10,994 bases of DNA, from NCBI GenBank assembly GCA_031424145.1, contig JANPGV010000125.1, positions 1-10,994 of the forward strand. Reading direction: 5' to 3'. The notes beneath the pieces were generated by a model that was given only the letters and a program-made list of their open reading frames with translations, did not search any database and was not told where the DNA came from. How positions within the stretch are numbered: position 1 is the first letter of the stretch; every line of letters begins with the position of its first letter. Positions 1-6,624 of the stretch are shown piece by piece. Both the position numbers and the translations under genes were made by a program. This DNA comes from JAENVT01 sp031424145 (GTDB lineage Bacteria > Actinomycetota > Acidimicrobiia > Acidimicrobiales > Ilumatobacteraceae).

Positions 1-1
1 C

Positions 2-301
2 GGCATCCCGTACACCGCGGCCAACAAGAACGATCCGACGAAGATCGAAACGGGCGACGCGCAGACGCCGGAGGGTCTGTTCAAGACCAACCGCGAGCAC
101 CCCGACGGTTGGTGGGACGGCGACCTCGGCCAGATCTATCGGCCGAAGTACTTCGTCGGGGGGATCGCAGTCCACGGGATGACCAGCGTGCCCAACCATC
201 CAGCATCACACGGTTGCGTTCGCCTCAGCACCGCTGCGATGGACTTCATCTGGGACCAGAACCTCATGCCGCTGCACATCACGGTGTGGGTTCACAGCTG
301 A
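2..301 (+). CDS. L,D-transpeptidase (YkuD domain), C-terminal part
   Basis: The last 99 residues of a YkuD-fold L,D-transpeptidase; the 5' end lies outside the window. The family cross-links peptidoglycan stem peptides (3-3 links) or attaches proteins to them, using a catalytic cysteine outside the membrane. Visible residues include the family signature: a first histidine in IAVHGM (visible residue 58) and the block SHGCVRLS, with His70 and catalytic Cys72. The preceding stretch TPEGLFKTN matches the usual T-P-x-G-x-F segment of the fold. The protein ends soon after the active site, in TVWVHS, as is normal for the family. Its stop is three bases from the stop of the convergent gene on the minus strand. 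N-terminal domains (signal peptide, peptidoglycan-binding repeats) cannot be judged. The family call is very secure; the exact cell-wall substrate is not known. Confidence 0.93.
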   Translation, partial: GIPYTAANKNDPTKIETGDAQTPEGLFKTNREHPDGWWDGDLGQIYRPKYFVGGIAVHGMTSVPNHPASHGCVRLSTAAMDFIWDQNLMPLHITVWVHS

Positions 302-304
302 CGA

Positions 305-1078
305 TCAGCCGACGAGGTCGCGAAGTCGCCTGTCCAGTTCGATGCTCGAAGCCGGGAGCTCGCCGTCCCAGACGTGGGGATCCGCGGAGCGCGTGATGGG
401 CGAGTCGTGCAATACCCGATTCAGCGTTTCGGCACGGTGACGGGTCGCCTCCGAGTTGCTGGCCAGCACGATGATGCGGCTGCGATGACGCACGATGGTC
501 TCACCCTGGTGGAAGACCTCGGCGACGACGCCGGCGGTTGTGACCATCACAGCGTCGCGTTCGAACGGTGCCAGGTCGTCGGTGTCGGCGTCGACGATCA
601 CGAAGCAATAGGCCTCGGCCGGAGCCACCCGGAACGCACGGCAGTGCTGGTAGATCTCTCGAAGGCGGAGCCGAAGAACTAACGGTGTGCCGAGACCGGT
701 GACGGCGTCGATGCACACACCGGAATGCCCGCCGCGCACATATCGCTCGACCCAGCCCTCTGCGCACGCGGCCAGCGACTCGAACGAGCGAAGTTCAGCT
801 CGTCGCGACCGCTTGGTCAGGTCCGCCAGCGCGTACAGCCAGTTGTTGAGCTGCTCGAGCGACCAACCGAGATCTCCAAGAGTGTTGCCCAATCGGCGCA
901 ACGACCCGCGCAATCCGCGCCGGCGGGTACGAAGGGTCTCGACCACTTCGGTGGCGGCGTCGATGATGCTCAGATCCACCTGTTCTCCGGCGTCCAGCAC
1001 GATCAGCGAAAGCCAGTCATCGAGGACATTCTGCCGATCGCGATCAACGCCGAAAAAGAGTCCCCGATATCGTCCCAT
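305..1078 (-). CDS. Protein with degenerate GGDEF-like domain
   Basis: A 257-residue protein that I place only tentatively. Residues 1-115 are mostly helical with basic stretches (TRRRGLRGSLRRLG) and no obvious membrane segment. From residue 122 the pattern resembles a diguanylate-cyclase domain: DAVTGLGTPLVL (124-135) looks like the D-x-x-TGLxN opening, and VIVDAD (160-165) looks like the metal-binding I-D-x-D strand. The GGDEF signature that should follow is absent; RSRIIVLASNSE (199-210) occupies its place. If the assignment holds, the protein should not make c-di-GMP and may be a binding or scaffold protein. It begins 34 nt after the namH-like gene on the same strand, so co-transcription is possible. 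ATG is preceded by AAAGGG, which could act as a ribosome site, and also by a GATAAA hexamer. The alternative is an unrelated actinobacterial hypothetical protein. Confidence 0.6.
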   Translation of the reverse strand: MGRYRGLFFGVDRDRQNVLDDWLSLIVLDAGEQVDLSIIDAATEVVETLRTRRRGLRGSLRRLGNTLGDLGWSLEQLNNWLYALADLTKRSRRAELRSFESLAACAEGWVERYVRGGHSGVCIDAVTGLGTPLVLRLRLREIYQHCRAFRVAPAEAYCFVIVDADTDDLAPFERDAVMVTTAGVVAEVFHQGETIVRHRSRIIVLASNSEATRHRAETLNRVLHDSPITRSADPHVWDGELPASSIELDRRLRDLVG

Positions 1079-1112
1079 GACCCTTTATCGGCACGATCTC
1101 GACGTACTTGAA
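1079..1112 (-). promoter_or_regulatory. Possible promoter or RBS before the GGDEF-like gene
   Basis: On the minus strand, TTCAAG (1107-1112) and GATAAA (1084-1089) are separated by 17 nt, a sigma70-type spacing. GATAAA is followed by GGGTC and then the ATG at 1078. AAAGGG overlaps the -10 candidate and could instead be a very close Shine-Dalgarno sequence. The -35 candidate abuts the stop codon of the upstream gene. Weak evidence. Confidence 0.25.
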
Positions 1113-2669
1113 TCACTTGTCGGCGCGGCGGATCCGTAACTTTCGATCGTCCGCTGTGAAGCACCGACCGGTTTCCAGATCGAACCGCCAGCCGTGCAGC
1201 GTGCACACCAGTTCGCCCTCGTCGATCTCGCCGAAGACGCTCAGATCTGCTTGGCGATGCGGGCAGAGGCGCTCGACGATGTAGTCGCCGATTCGGACCT
1301 CCTCGCCGGCGAGATCACTGCGCAGAGGGTCGAGGTAGCGCCTCGCCTCGGCTTCGGCGCGGCGCATGCGCTCCGGCGAGAGCGACTTGAAGAAGTTGTA
1401 GACGTACTCGTTGAACGGGCCGGCGCGCCATGCCCGGAACCTGCACGACAGGAACAGGGCGTTGCTCCAATCGACTGATCGTTGAGCGACCACCGTCTCC
1501 ACCAACTCGCGTTGGATGTCGAATCGGAAGGCATACGGCTCGTCCGCCGCCTCGCGCACCTCGCCGTTGGGGAAGTCGATGATGATTGCCAGGTCGCCGG
1601 TATGCAGCAAGCAACTGTCGCCGATGCCCGTTCGCAATGCCGGGCACATCGCCAGCAGAGGTTCCCACCACTCCTTCAATGCTTTGAGCAGGTCCGTGCT
1701 CGGCGGCTTCCACCTGTGGTGCATCTCGGTGAGCCACGGCATCCAGTCGGCCTGGTATTCGCGCAGGTACTCGGCCTTGCGATTGAAGATCGCGTCCACG
1801 GCCTCGTCCGCCATCGGATGTGTGACCGTGATGGAGCCGTCAGTGACATCGATCTCCGTTCCCGGGACGGCCAGGACCCCGCGATGCCCACGGGTGTCGA
1901 GCCGGGTCATGAAGCTGCGCTGATCGGGGAAGATGCTGAGCTCGTCGCCGTCGATCACGTTGAGATGGAACAGTTCCGGATCGAGGAAGGCGGGCGGGCC
2001 CGCGCTGGGCACCACGGCTCGTGCCCCGACGGCTTCGACGTAGCGCATGGCCCTGGCGAACTGGCTGGTGACCTTGGCATCGACGAGCTCTCGCATCCGC
2101 TTCGGAGGCTCGTCGTAGACCATCGGATACCAGATCGCGCCGCTGTACTGCAGCCAGTGCAGGTCGACCGGGCCGTGGGCGCGGAGCGCATCGAGATCGT
2201 CGGTGCGGCAGTCATTTTGATTGACGAGACGGCCGGTGCCGTCGCTGACCACCAGCGCGGAATCGCCACCGGGCCCATCAGTGATGCTGGTCTCCACGTG
2301 AGTCGCAATTCGCAGGGCGGGACCGAGCGCGAGCTCCTCACCATCAACCGTGCGGATGATCTTGTCGAACCCGAGGTCTCGGATGCGTCGCTCCAGCTCC
2401 TTCGTCGGATAGCCGGGGACCAGCACGGTCGCGTCACGGTTGACGTGCTGGCTCAGCCAGACCTCGTCGAGATGGTCAGCGTGGAGATGGGAGATGTACA
2501 GGTAGGTCGGATGTTCGATCCGCTGCATCAACTCGGGCGACAGTTGATCGTTGCGAGGGAACACGAACCACGATCCGAAGAACGCGGGCTCGAACCACGG
2601 GTCGCACAGGATCGATCCGTCGAGGGTGTCGATCAAGATGCCGGCATGACCGACGGAGGTGGCGCGCAT
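1113..2669 (-). CDS. namH: MBL-fold/Rieske protein, UDP-N-acetylmuramate hydroxylase (NamH)-like
   Basis: A 518-residue protein with two domains. The N-terminal metallo-beta-lactamase fold has an intact metal motif HLHADH (residues 61-66). The C-terminal Rieske domain has Cys469-x-His471 and, 17 residues later, Cys489-x-x-His492, followed by GWRFD. This architecture, the length and many conserved blocks (SVGHAG, SILCDPW, LQYSGAIWYPMVYD, VVPSAGPP, FRAWR, CPHRQADLS) match, from memory, mycobacterial Rv3818/NamH. That enzyme hydroxylates UDP-MurNAc to UDP-N-glycolylmuramate in the cytoplasm, before peptidoglycan assembly. The family match is strong; the same substrate here is inference, since the fold is also related to CMP-Neu5Ac hydroxylase-type enzymes. 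No signal peptide is seen. There is no Shine-Dalgarno sequence before the ATG; instead TAGCCT sits 8 nt upstream, suggesting a leaderless message. A long antisense frame covers the gene and is treated as a shadow. Confidence 0.85.
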   Translation of the reverse strand: MRATSVGHAGILIDTLDGSILCDPWFEPAFFGSWFVFPRNDQLSPELMQRIEHPTYLYISHLHADHLDEVWLSQHVNRDATVLVPGYPTKELERRIRDLGFDKIIRTVDGEELALGPALRIATHVETSITDGPGGDSALVVSDGTGRLVNQNDCRTDDLDALRAHGPVDLHWLQYSGAIWYPMVYDEPPKRMRELVDAKVTSQFARAMRYVEAVGARAVVPSAGPPAFLDPELFHLNVIDGDELSIFPDQRSFMTRLDTRGHRGVLAVPGTEIDVTDGSITVTHPMADEAVDAIFNRKAEYLREYQADWMPWLTEMHHRWKPPSTDLLKALKEWWEPLLAMCPALRTGIGDSCLLHTGDLAIIIDFPNGEVREAADEPYAFRFDIQRELVETVVAQRSVDWSNALFLSCRFRAWRAGPFNEYVYNFFKSLSPERMRRAEAEARRYLDPLRSDLAGEEVRIGDYIVERLCPHRQADLSVFGEIDEGELVCTLHGWRFDLETGRCFTADDRKLRIRRADK

Positions 2670-2677
2670 TCGAAACG

Positions 2678-2683
2678 AGGCTA
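2678..2683 (-). promoter_or_regulatory. -10-like TAGCCT before namH-like gene
   Basis: On the minus strand TAGCCT is followed by 8 nt (CGTTTCGA) and then ATG at 2669. This spacing would put transcription initiation at or one or two bases before the start codon. No convincing -35 is seen. The same hexamer occurs before pheA and the tRNA in this window. Confidence 0.45.
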
Positions 2684-2750
2684 GTGATCGTGGTTGCTGA
2701 TCAGGCTTCGCTGCCCGACCCTGTCGTGAGGCGCGGCGGGCTGACGGCCC

Positions 2751-3404
2751 TCAGGCGACGGGGGGATCGGTGAACTGCTGCCCGGCACGCGAGACGTGCT
2801 CGGTCCAGGTGCTGCCGTCCCAGTAGCGCAACTCGAATCGTCCGGCGGGGTCCGCGTACCAACCGGCGGGAACCGCGGGTGCTGCCGCAGGCTCCGGGGC
2901 AGCAGGTGCAGCGGCTGGTGTCGGTTCCGCAGGAGCGACTTCGTAGCTCGGCGTAGCCGACGGTTCGTAGGTCGTTGCCGGGGCGATGGTGACGGCAGGC
3001 TGCACCCCGGTCGGCTCGAACGTCGTGGTCGCGGGCAGTGATGGCGTGGACGGCTCGGGAGCGATAGCCCAACCCGACGGCTCGCTGACTTCGTCCGGCG
3101 TCGATTCCGGCTCCGGCTCCGGCTCTGGCTCTGGCTGCGTTTCGGCGGGCAGCTGGAACGATGACGGTTCCGGGACCGTCTCCGGCTCGGCTTCTTTCGT
3201 CTCAACGACCGACTCGGAGACGCTGGTGGAATCGGTGGCGTCATCCTGCGAGCCCTCTTTTTCACGGGTGACGAAGGCGGTGACATCGCCCCCCGTTGGG
3301 ACGATGGCTACGACCGACCAACCCTCCGCAGCCTTGGCGGTGAGCTTCGTGGCGAGAGCCGACGGATCGTATGACGAGGCGCTGATCGATTCGAATTCCT
3401 GCAT
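2751..3404 (-). CDS. DUF2510-containing protein with Pro/Glu-rich linker
   Basis: A 217-residue protein in three parts. Residues 1-48 look like a small DUF4177-like module (EFESIS, AAEGWSVVAIV, AFVTRE; the GW after an alternating segment is typical). Residues 50-178 are a low-complexity linker rich in Pro, Glu, Ala and Thr, including an EPEPEPEPE run coded by a tandem hexamer. Residues 179-208 form a DUF2510 domain (PAGWYADPAG, LRYWDGSTWTEH), a short Trp-rich module common in actinobacterial proteins, often beside membrane segments. No membrane segment or signal peptide is visible here, so it is probably cytoplasmic. Its biochemical role is unknown. It lies upstream of the namH-like gene on the same strand with an 81-nt gap. 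The ATG at 3404 is chosen because TACGCT stands 8 nt before it and no upstream in-frame start is needed. Confidence 0.85.
   Translation of the reverse strand: MQEFESISASSYDPSALATKLTAKAAEGWSVVAIVPTGGDVTAFVTREKEGSQDDATDSTSVSESVVETKEAEPETVPEPSSFQLPAETQPEPEPEPEPESTPDEVSEPSGWAIAPEPSTPSLPATTTFEPTGVQPAVTIAPATTYEPSATPSYEVAPAEPTPAAAPAAPEPAAAPAVPAGWYADPAGRFELRYWDGSTWTEHVSRAGQQFTDPPVA
3106..3135. repeat. Tandem hexamer TCYGGC x5
   Basis: Five consecutive 6-bp units on the plus strand: TCCGGC three times, then TCTGGC twice. They lie inside the DUF2510 gene and on the coding strand encode alternating Pro-Glu. The length is a multiple of three, so copy-number changes would alter linker length without a frameshift. 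Confidence 0.85.
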
Positions 3405-3412
3405 GGACCGAG

Positions 3413-3418
3413 AGCGTA
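3413..3418 (-). promoter_or_regulatory. -10-like TACGCT before DUF2510 gene
   Basis: On the minus strand TACGCT is followed by CTCGGTCC and then ATG at 3404. This is the same TANNNT-plus-8-nt geometry as the namH-like gene. The 80-nt gap 3405-3484 holds nothing else that I can recognise. No Shine-Dalgarno sequence is seen, so a leaderless start is plausible. Confidence 0.4.
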
Positions 3419-3484
3419 GTGTGCCGCGACCGCGCTTTCCGTCACGTCGCCTGACTCATTCTCACGCCGTCTGCGGGTTCAGCC

Positions 3485-4168
3485 TCAAGTTGGCAGTACC
3501 AAGGTGTGCACGTCGGTGTCGGAGGGCGCGCCATCGTAGATCAACTCTCCGTCGCGCAGCGCCAACAGCCGGCTGACCTGTTTGACGAAGGTCAGCTCGT
3601 GCGTGGCGATCAGCAGCGTTGCTCCCCGCGACGAGGCTGCATCGAACAGTCTCAGCAGGGCCTGCTTCCCCGGTTCATCCAGGCCGACGAACGGCTCGTC
3701 GACCAGCATCAGCTTGAACGGGCGGATGAACGCCAGCGTGATCGCAGCCTTCTGCCGCAGTCCGCGGCTGAACGTCGTCGGGATGTCGTCGCGTCTCGGG
3801 GTGAGGCCGATCTGCTCGAGCAGCTCTTCGGCGCTGTCCTGCCACTCCGTCACCCCGTGCAGACGGGCGACGAACTCGAGGTGCTCCCACAGTGACAGGT
3901 CGTCGTAGAACGTCGGCATGTCGCTGAGCCACGACAGCAGTCGCCGCGCCTCCTGGGTGCCTGCCGCGTGCCGACCCACCTGCACGCTCCCGCCCGTTGG
4001 GTCCAACAACCCGGCCGCCATCTTCATCAGAGTTGTCTTGCCGCTTCCGTTGTGGCCCACCAGCGCGACCTTGGCGCCGGATTCGATGGACAGCGTCAAC
4101 GGCTCGAGCGCCGGCCGATCGCCGTAGCTCTTCGTCAGTTCCCGCGTCGAAAGTTCGGTCACGGGCAC
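3485..4168 (-). CDS. ABC transporter ATP-binding protein (EcsA/CcmA-like)
   Basis: A 227-residue nucleotide-binding subunit from the chosen GTG (4168; GTG 4162 is nearly as good). The ATG-initiated longer frame would overlap the membrane-protein gene by about 80 nt and add residues unlike the family, so it was rejected. Visible motifs: Walker A GHNGSGKTT (38-46), a Q-loop region with Asp83 where Gln is usual (LSDMPTFYDDLS), signature FSRGLRQK (133-140), Walker B LMLVDEP (153-159) followed by VGLD, and the switch histidine in ATHEL (His190). The Gln-to-Asp/Glu Q-loop and the FSRG-type signature are features I associate with EcsA-like ABC-2 exporters. It follows its presumed membrane partner by about 19 nt at the end of the operon and should power that subunit at the inner face of the membrane. 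The substrate is unknown. Confidence 0.9.
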   Translation of the reverse strand: MPVTELSTRELTKSYGDRPALEPLTLSIESGAKVALVGHNGSGKTTLMKMAAGLLDPTGGSVQVGRHAAGTQEARRLLSWLSDMPTFYDDLSLWEHLEFVARLHGVTEWQDSAEELLEQIGLTPRRDDIPTTFSRGLRQKAAITLAFIRPFKLMLVDEPFVGLDEPGKQALLRLFDAASSRGATLLIATHELTFVKQVSRLLALRDGELIYDGAPSDTDVHTLVLPT

Positions 4169-4187
4169 AGCCCGAGAATGAGAACGT

Positions 4188-5807
4188 TCACGATGTGCTC
4201 CGTTGCTGGTTGGTGTAGGACTGCCCATCGGACATGAACTGACGGAACTTTCGTCGCCACTGATCACGACGACGCACCCAGTAGGTGACGAGGAAGATCA
4301 GCAGCGTCGCCCCGATGGCTCCGCGCACGGCGGCGCCGGTGGTCGAGGTGCCGGTGCGCTCGGCGTGACGCACCAGCAGGATGGTGCTGGCCGCGATCGC
4401 GCTGACCAGGATCGGCAACCCAACGCGCATCGCGCTGGAGATCCCTGCCATCTCCGGCGGTACGAACGTCTGCTGCGTGTTCTTCGTCGGGTCCGGAGCG
4501 TCGCGGACGATGCTGACCACGCCACCGGCGGCGCCGGCAAGCACGGTCGGCAGGGCAAGGATGGCCGCCGGAACGATGGCCCGTGACGTGCCGAGCACCA
4601 CGACAGCGCTGACGGCGGAGACCACTGCAAAGGGAACGAGCGCGACGGCCGGGGCCAGCAGGTGGCGTACGAGCAACTCGCCGCGATCGATCGGCAGACT
4701 GTCGGTGCGATCCGGCTGATCGACCTCTTGCGAGAGCGGCTCCATGACCTCGAGACCCAGGATGAAGAGCATGAACGCGGTGCCGATCAGGGCCGGCGTC
4801 GTACCTCGCATGACCATGGCTTGCAACACGCCGGCCATGGCCGCGAATGCTGTCATTCGCACCAGCCGTGTTGCCGGGAAACGAGCAACGCTGGCGATTC
4901 CGCGACGAGCGATGGGATGAGTGATCCATCGTGGAACGCGCAGCCATGGTCTCCCGCGTGTCTGTTCCTGATTCAGCTGCCGGCGCAGCAAGATCACGGT
5001 GCGCAGGTCCTGCATCGTCACAGCGAAACGTAATTGGGCTACCAGGCTGCTGCGCCGGGCGAGCGCGTCGAGCGATGTCTGTTGCAGCATGCCCACGCCT
5101 ACGAGGAAAACGATCACAGCAATCAGCAGGGTGGCCAGATCGACCGGATGTTGACGCCATCCCCACATCGCCAGGCTCCCGAACTGGTTTGCCGGGCCAG
5201 GCAGGTGCCACGCGAGTGCGGCGCTCTGCCAGGCGACGCCGGTCAGGCCGACTGCCGTGGCGATCCACAACGGCAATCGGATGGCGTGTGCGATCAACGC
5301 TGCACCGGCCCATAGCAGGGCAGAGGCGATGCCGAAGGCCGCACCGCTAGCGGCCCAGGCGACGGGTGTGCCCGGGAGGCGTCGCCCGGCGAGTTGGCCG
5401 ACGATCGCCCCGAACACCGCGCCAAGAGATGCGGCGCTGCGGGCTCGTTGAGTGACCGGTCGCAGCAAGGCGCGCATGCGGTCGACAGGCGACAGCATCA
5501 CGTAAGCGACGTCGGGCGCCTCGAGGGCCAGTGGCCCACCTTGCGCGCCGCTGCGCAGCCCGGCGAGGAGAGCCAACATCGTGACCATGCCGATGAGCGC
5601 AGGTCCATTCCTGGCGACGTCGGCAACTGCATGAGCAGAGACCGTTTCGTCACCGATCGCACTGCTGATCCACAGCACCGTTCCGCCACCGAACAGGGCG
5701 ACGAGATAGACGCGGTACGCCGCGTCGAACCATTCGATGTCTCCGAGCCGGTGCCGCTTGCGCCGGCGGCGAAGATCGTAGAGAACCTCGAGTGCAGTAT
5801 CACTCAC
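4188..5807 (-). CDS. ABC-2-like multi-pass membrane subunit
   Basis: A 539-residue integral membrane protein, read from GTG at 5807. This start overlaps the upstream sulfurtransferase stop by 8 nt; an ATG 54 nt earlier would overlap more and add an atypical Arg-rich leader. After a basic N-terminus (YDLRRRRKRHRLGD) there are roughly ten to twelve hydrophobic segments in two groups. These are separated by a polar cytoplasmic-looking stretch (LDALARRSSLVAQLRF through RRQLNQEQTRGRPW). The C-terminus is basic (WVRRRDQWRRKFRQF). The paired arrangement with the following ATPase gene identifies it as the membrane part of an ABC transporter. It does not resemble the nickel transporters (Cbi/Nik type) often found with lar genes. 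I do not recognise its substrate; export of a small molecule, peptide or lipid is possible. The size suggests both membrane halves in one chain. Confidence 0.75.
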   Translation of the reverse strand: MSDTALEVLYDLRRRRKRHRLGDIEWFDAAYRVYLVALFGGGTVLWISSAIGDETVSAHAVADVARNGPALIGMVTMLALLAGLRSGAQGGPLALEAPDVAYVMLSPVDRMRALLRPVTQRARSAASLGAVFGAIVGQLAGRRLPGTPVAWAASGAAFGIASALLWAGAALIAHAIRLPLWIATAVGLTGVAWQSAALAWHLPGPANQFGSLAMWGWRQHPVDLATLLIAVIVFLVGVGMLQQTSLDALARRSSLVAQLRFAVTMQDLRTVILLRRQLNQEQTRGRPWLRVPRWITHPIARRGIASVARFPATRLVRMTAFAAMAGVLQAMVMRGTTPALIGTAFMLFILGLEVMEPLSQEVDQPDRTDSLPIDRGELLVRHLLAPAVALVPFAVVSAVSAVVVLGTSRAIVPAAILALPTVLAGAAGGVVSIVRDAPDPTKNTQQTFVPPEMAGISSAMRVGLPILVSAIAASTILLVRHAERTGTSTTGAAVRGAIGATLLIFLVTYWVRRRDQWRRKFRQFMSDGQSYTNQQRSTS

Positions 5808-6624
5808 CGGTTGCGGCCTCACGGTTCGGGTCCGCTGACCAACCCGACCAGCTGGCCACATACAGCCGCGGGGTGGGCAGACCGGCGTGTTCCATGGCCA
5901 GCACGTTCATGCACGCGCTGACACCCGACCCGCAGTAGGCGACGACCTCGTGTTGATCGTCGGCCCCGAGTTGCCCGTAGTAGTCGCGGAGCTCGCTGAT
6001 CGATCGAGGCAGGCCGCCGGGCCCGAGTACGGCCGACCAAGGGGCGCTGCGTGCACCGGGAATGTGGCCGGCGCGCTTGTCGACCTGCAGGACCTCGCCG
6101 ACGAATCGTTCGTGAGATCTGGCGTCGATCGCCGCGCCGCCAGCGACAACGATCTGCTCCACGGCATCCGCATCGGCAAGCTGATCCAGCGGCCATTGGG
6201 TGACGCTGAACTCGACCGGTGTCGGCGTGTGCGCAGGCCCTGTCTCGATCGCGCCGCGCCACACCTTCAGGCCCCCGGCCAACACCGTGGCGTCGCAGCC
6301 CAACATTCGCAGCATCACAGCGAGACGACCTGCGGTCAGTCCGCCGGTGTCGTCATAGGCAACGACCAACGTGTCGTTGGCGATGCCGAGCGAGCCCATT
6401 GCATGCGCAAACGCGGCCGGGGACGGAAAGGGATGACGGCCTTCGGTGTCGGGTTCGTCGGATGCGGCGAGCTGACGATCCAGATCGACCCACAACGCAC
6501 CGGGGATGTGCCCCTCCTCGAATGCGGCTCGACCGTCGCGGCCGTCGAGGTACCAGCGCACATCGGCCAGCACGGCTTCGGAATGTGCTTCGACGAAGTG
6601 TTGATCGACGAACGGTGGGATCAC
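5800..6624 (-). CDS. sseA: Two-domain rhodanese, 3-mercaptopyruvate/thiosulfate sulfurtransferase
   Basis: A 274-residue tandem-rhodanese enzyme. The N-terminal domain contains GHIPGALWVDLD and, at the active-loop position, AYDDTGG, where Asp replaces Cys, as in the inactive first domain of the family. The C-terminal domain contains GHIPGARSAPW and the catalytic loop CGSGVSA with Cys231. A CGSGV(T/S)A loop is typical of 3-mercaptopyruvate sulfurtransferases, whereas thiosulfate-specific enzymes usually have CRKGV. The reaction transfers a sulfane sulfur from mercaptopyruvate (or thiosulfate) through a cysteine persulfide to a thiol acceptor in the cytoplasm. The GTG start at 6624 forms a GTGA overlap with the larC stop, and the gene's own stop overlaps the next gene by 8 nt, so its translation is tied to both neighbours. 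This context suggests, but does not prove, a role in sulfur supply for nickel-pincer cofactor synthesis. Confidence 0.88.
   Translation of the reverse strand: MIPPFVDQHFVEAHSEAVLADVRWYLDGRDGRAAFEEGHIPGALWVDLDRQLAASDEPDTEGRHPFPSPAAFAHAMGSLGIANDTLVVAYDDTGGLTAGRLAVMLRMLGCDATVLAGGLKVWRGAIETGPAHTPTPVEFSVTQWPLDQLADADAVEQIVVAGGAAIDARSHERFVGEVLQVDKRAGHIPGARSAPWSAVLGPGGLPRSISELRDYYGQLGADDQHEVVAYCGSGVSACMNVLAMEHAGLPTPRLYVASWSGWSADPNREAATGE

Noticed and set aside
1482..2684. 400-residue plus-strand open frame opposite the namH-like gene
   Set aside because: It is antisense to a gene with strong motif support, has no recognisable domain, and its Arg/Val/Asp-rich composition is what GC-rich DNA gives in a shadow frame.
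3105..3140. CRISPR-like or mobile-element repeat
   Set aside because: The units are 6 bp, directly tandem and within a coding linker; no spacers, terminal inverted repeats or transposase are present.
4160..4267. ATG 4267 as start of the ABC ATPase
   Set aside because: It would overlap the membrane-subunit gene by 80 nt and add a Ser/His/Arg-rich leader not typical of the family; GTG 4168 or 4162 fits the usual N-terminus.
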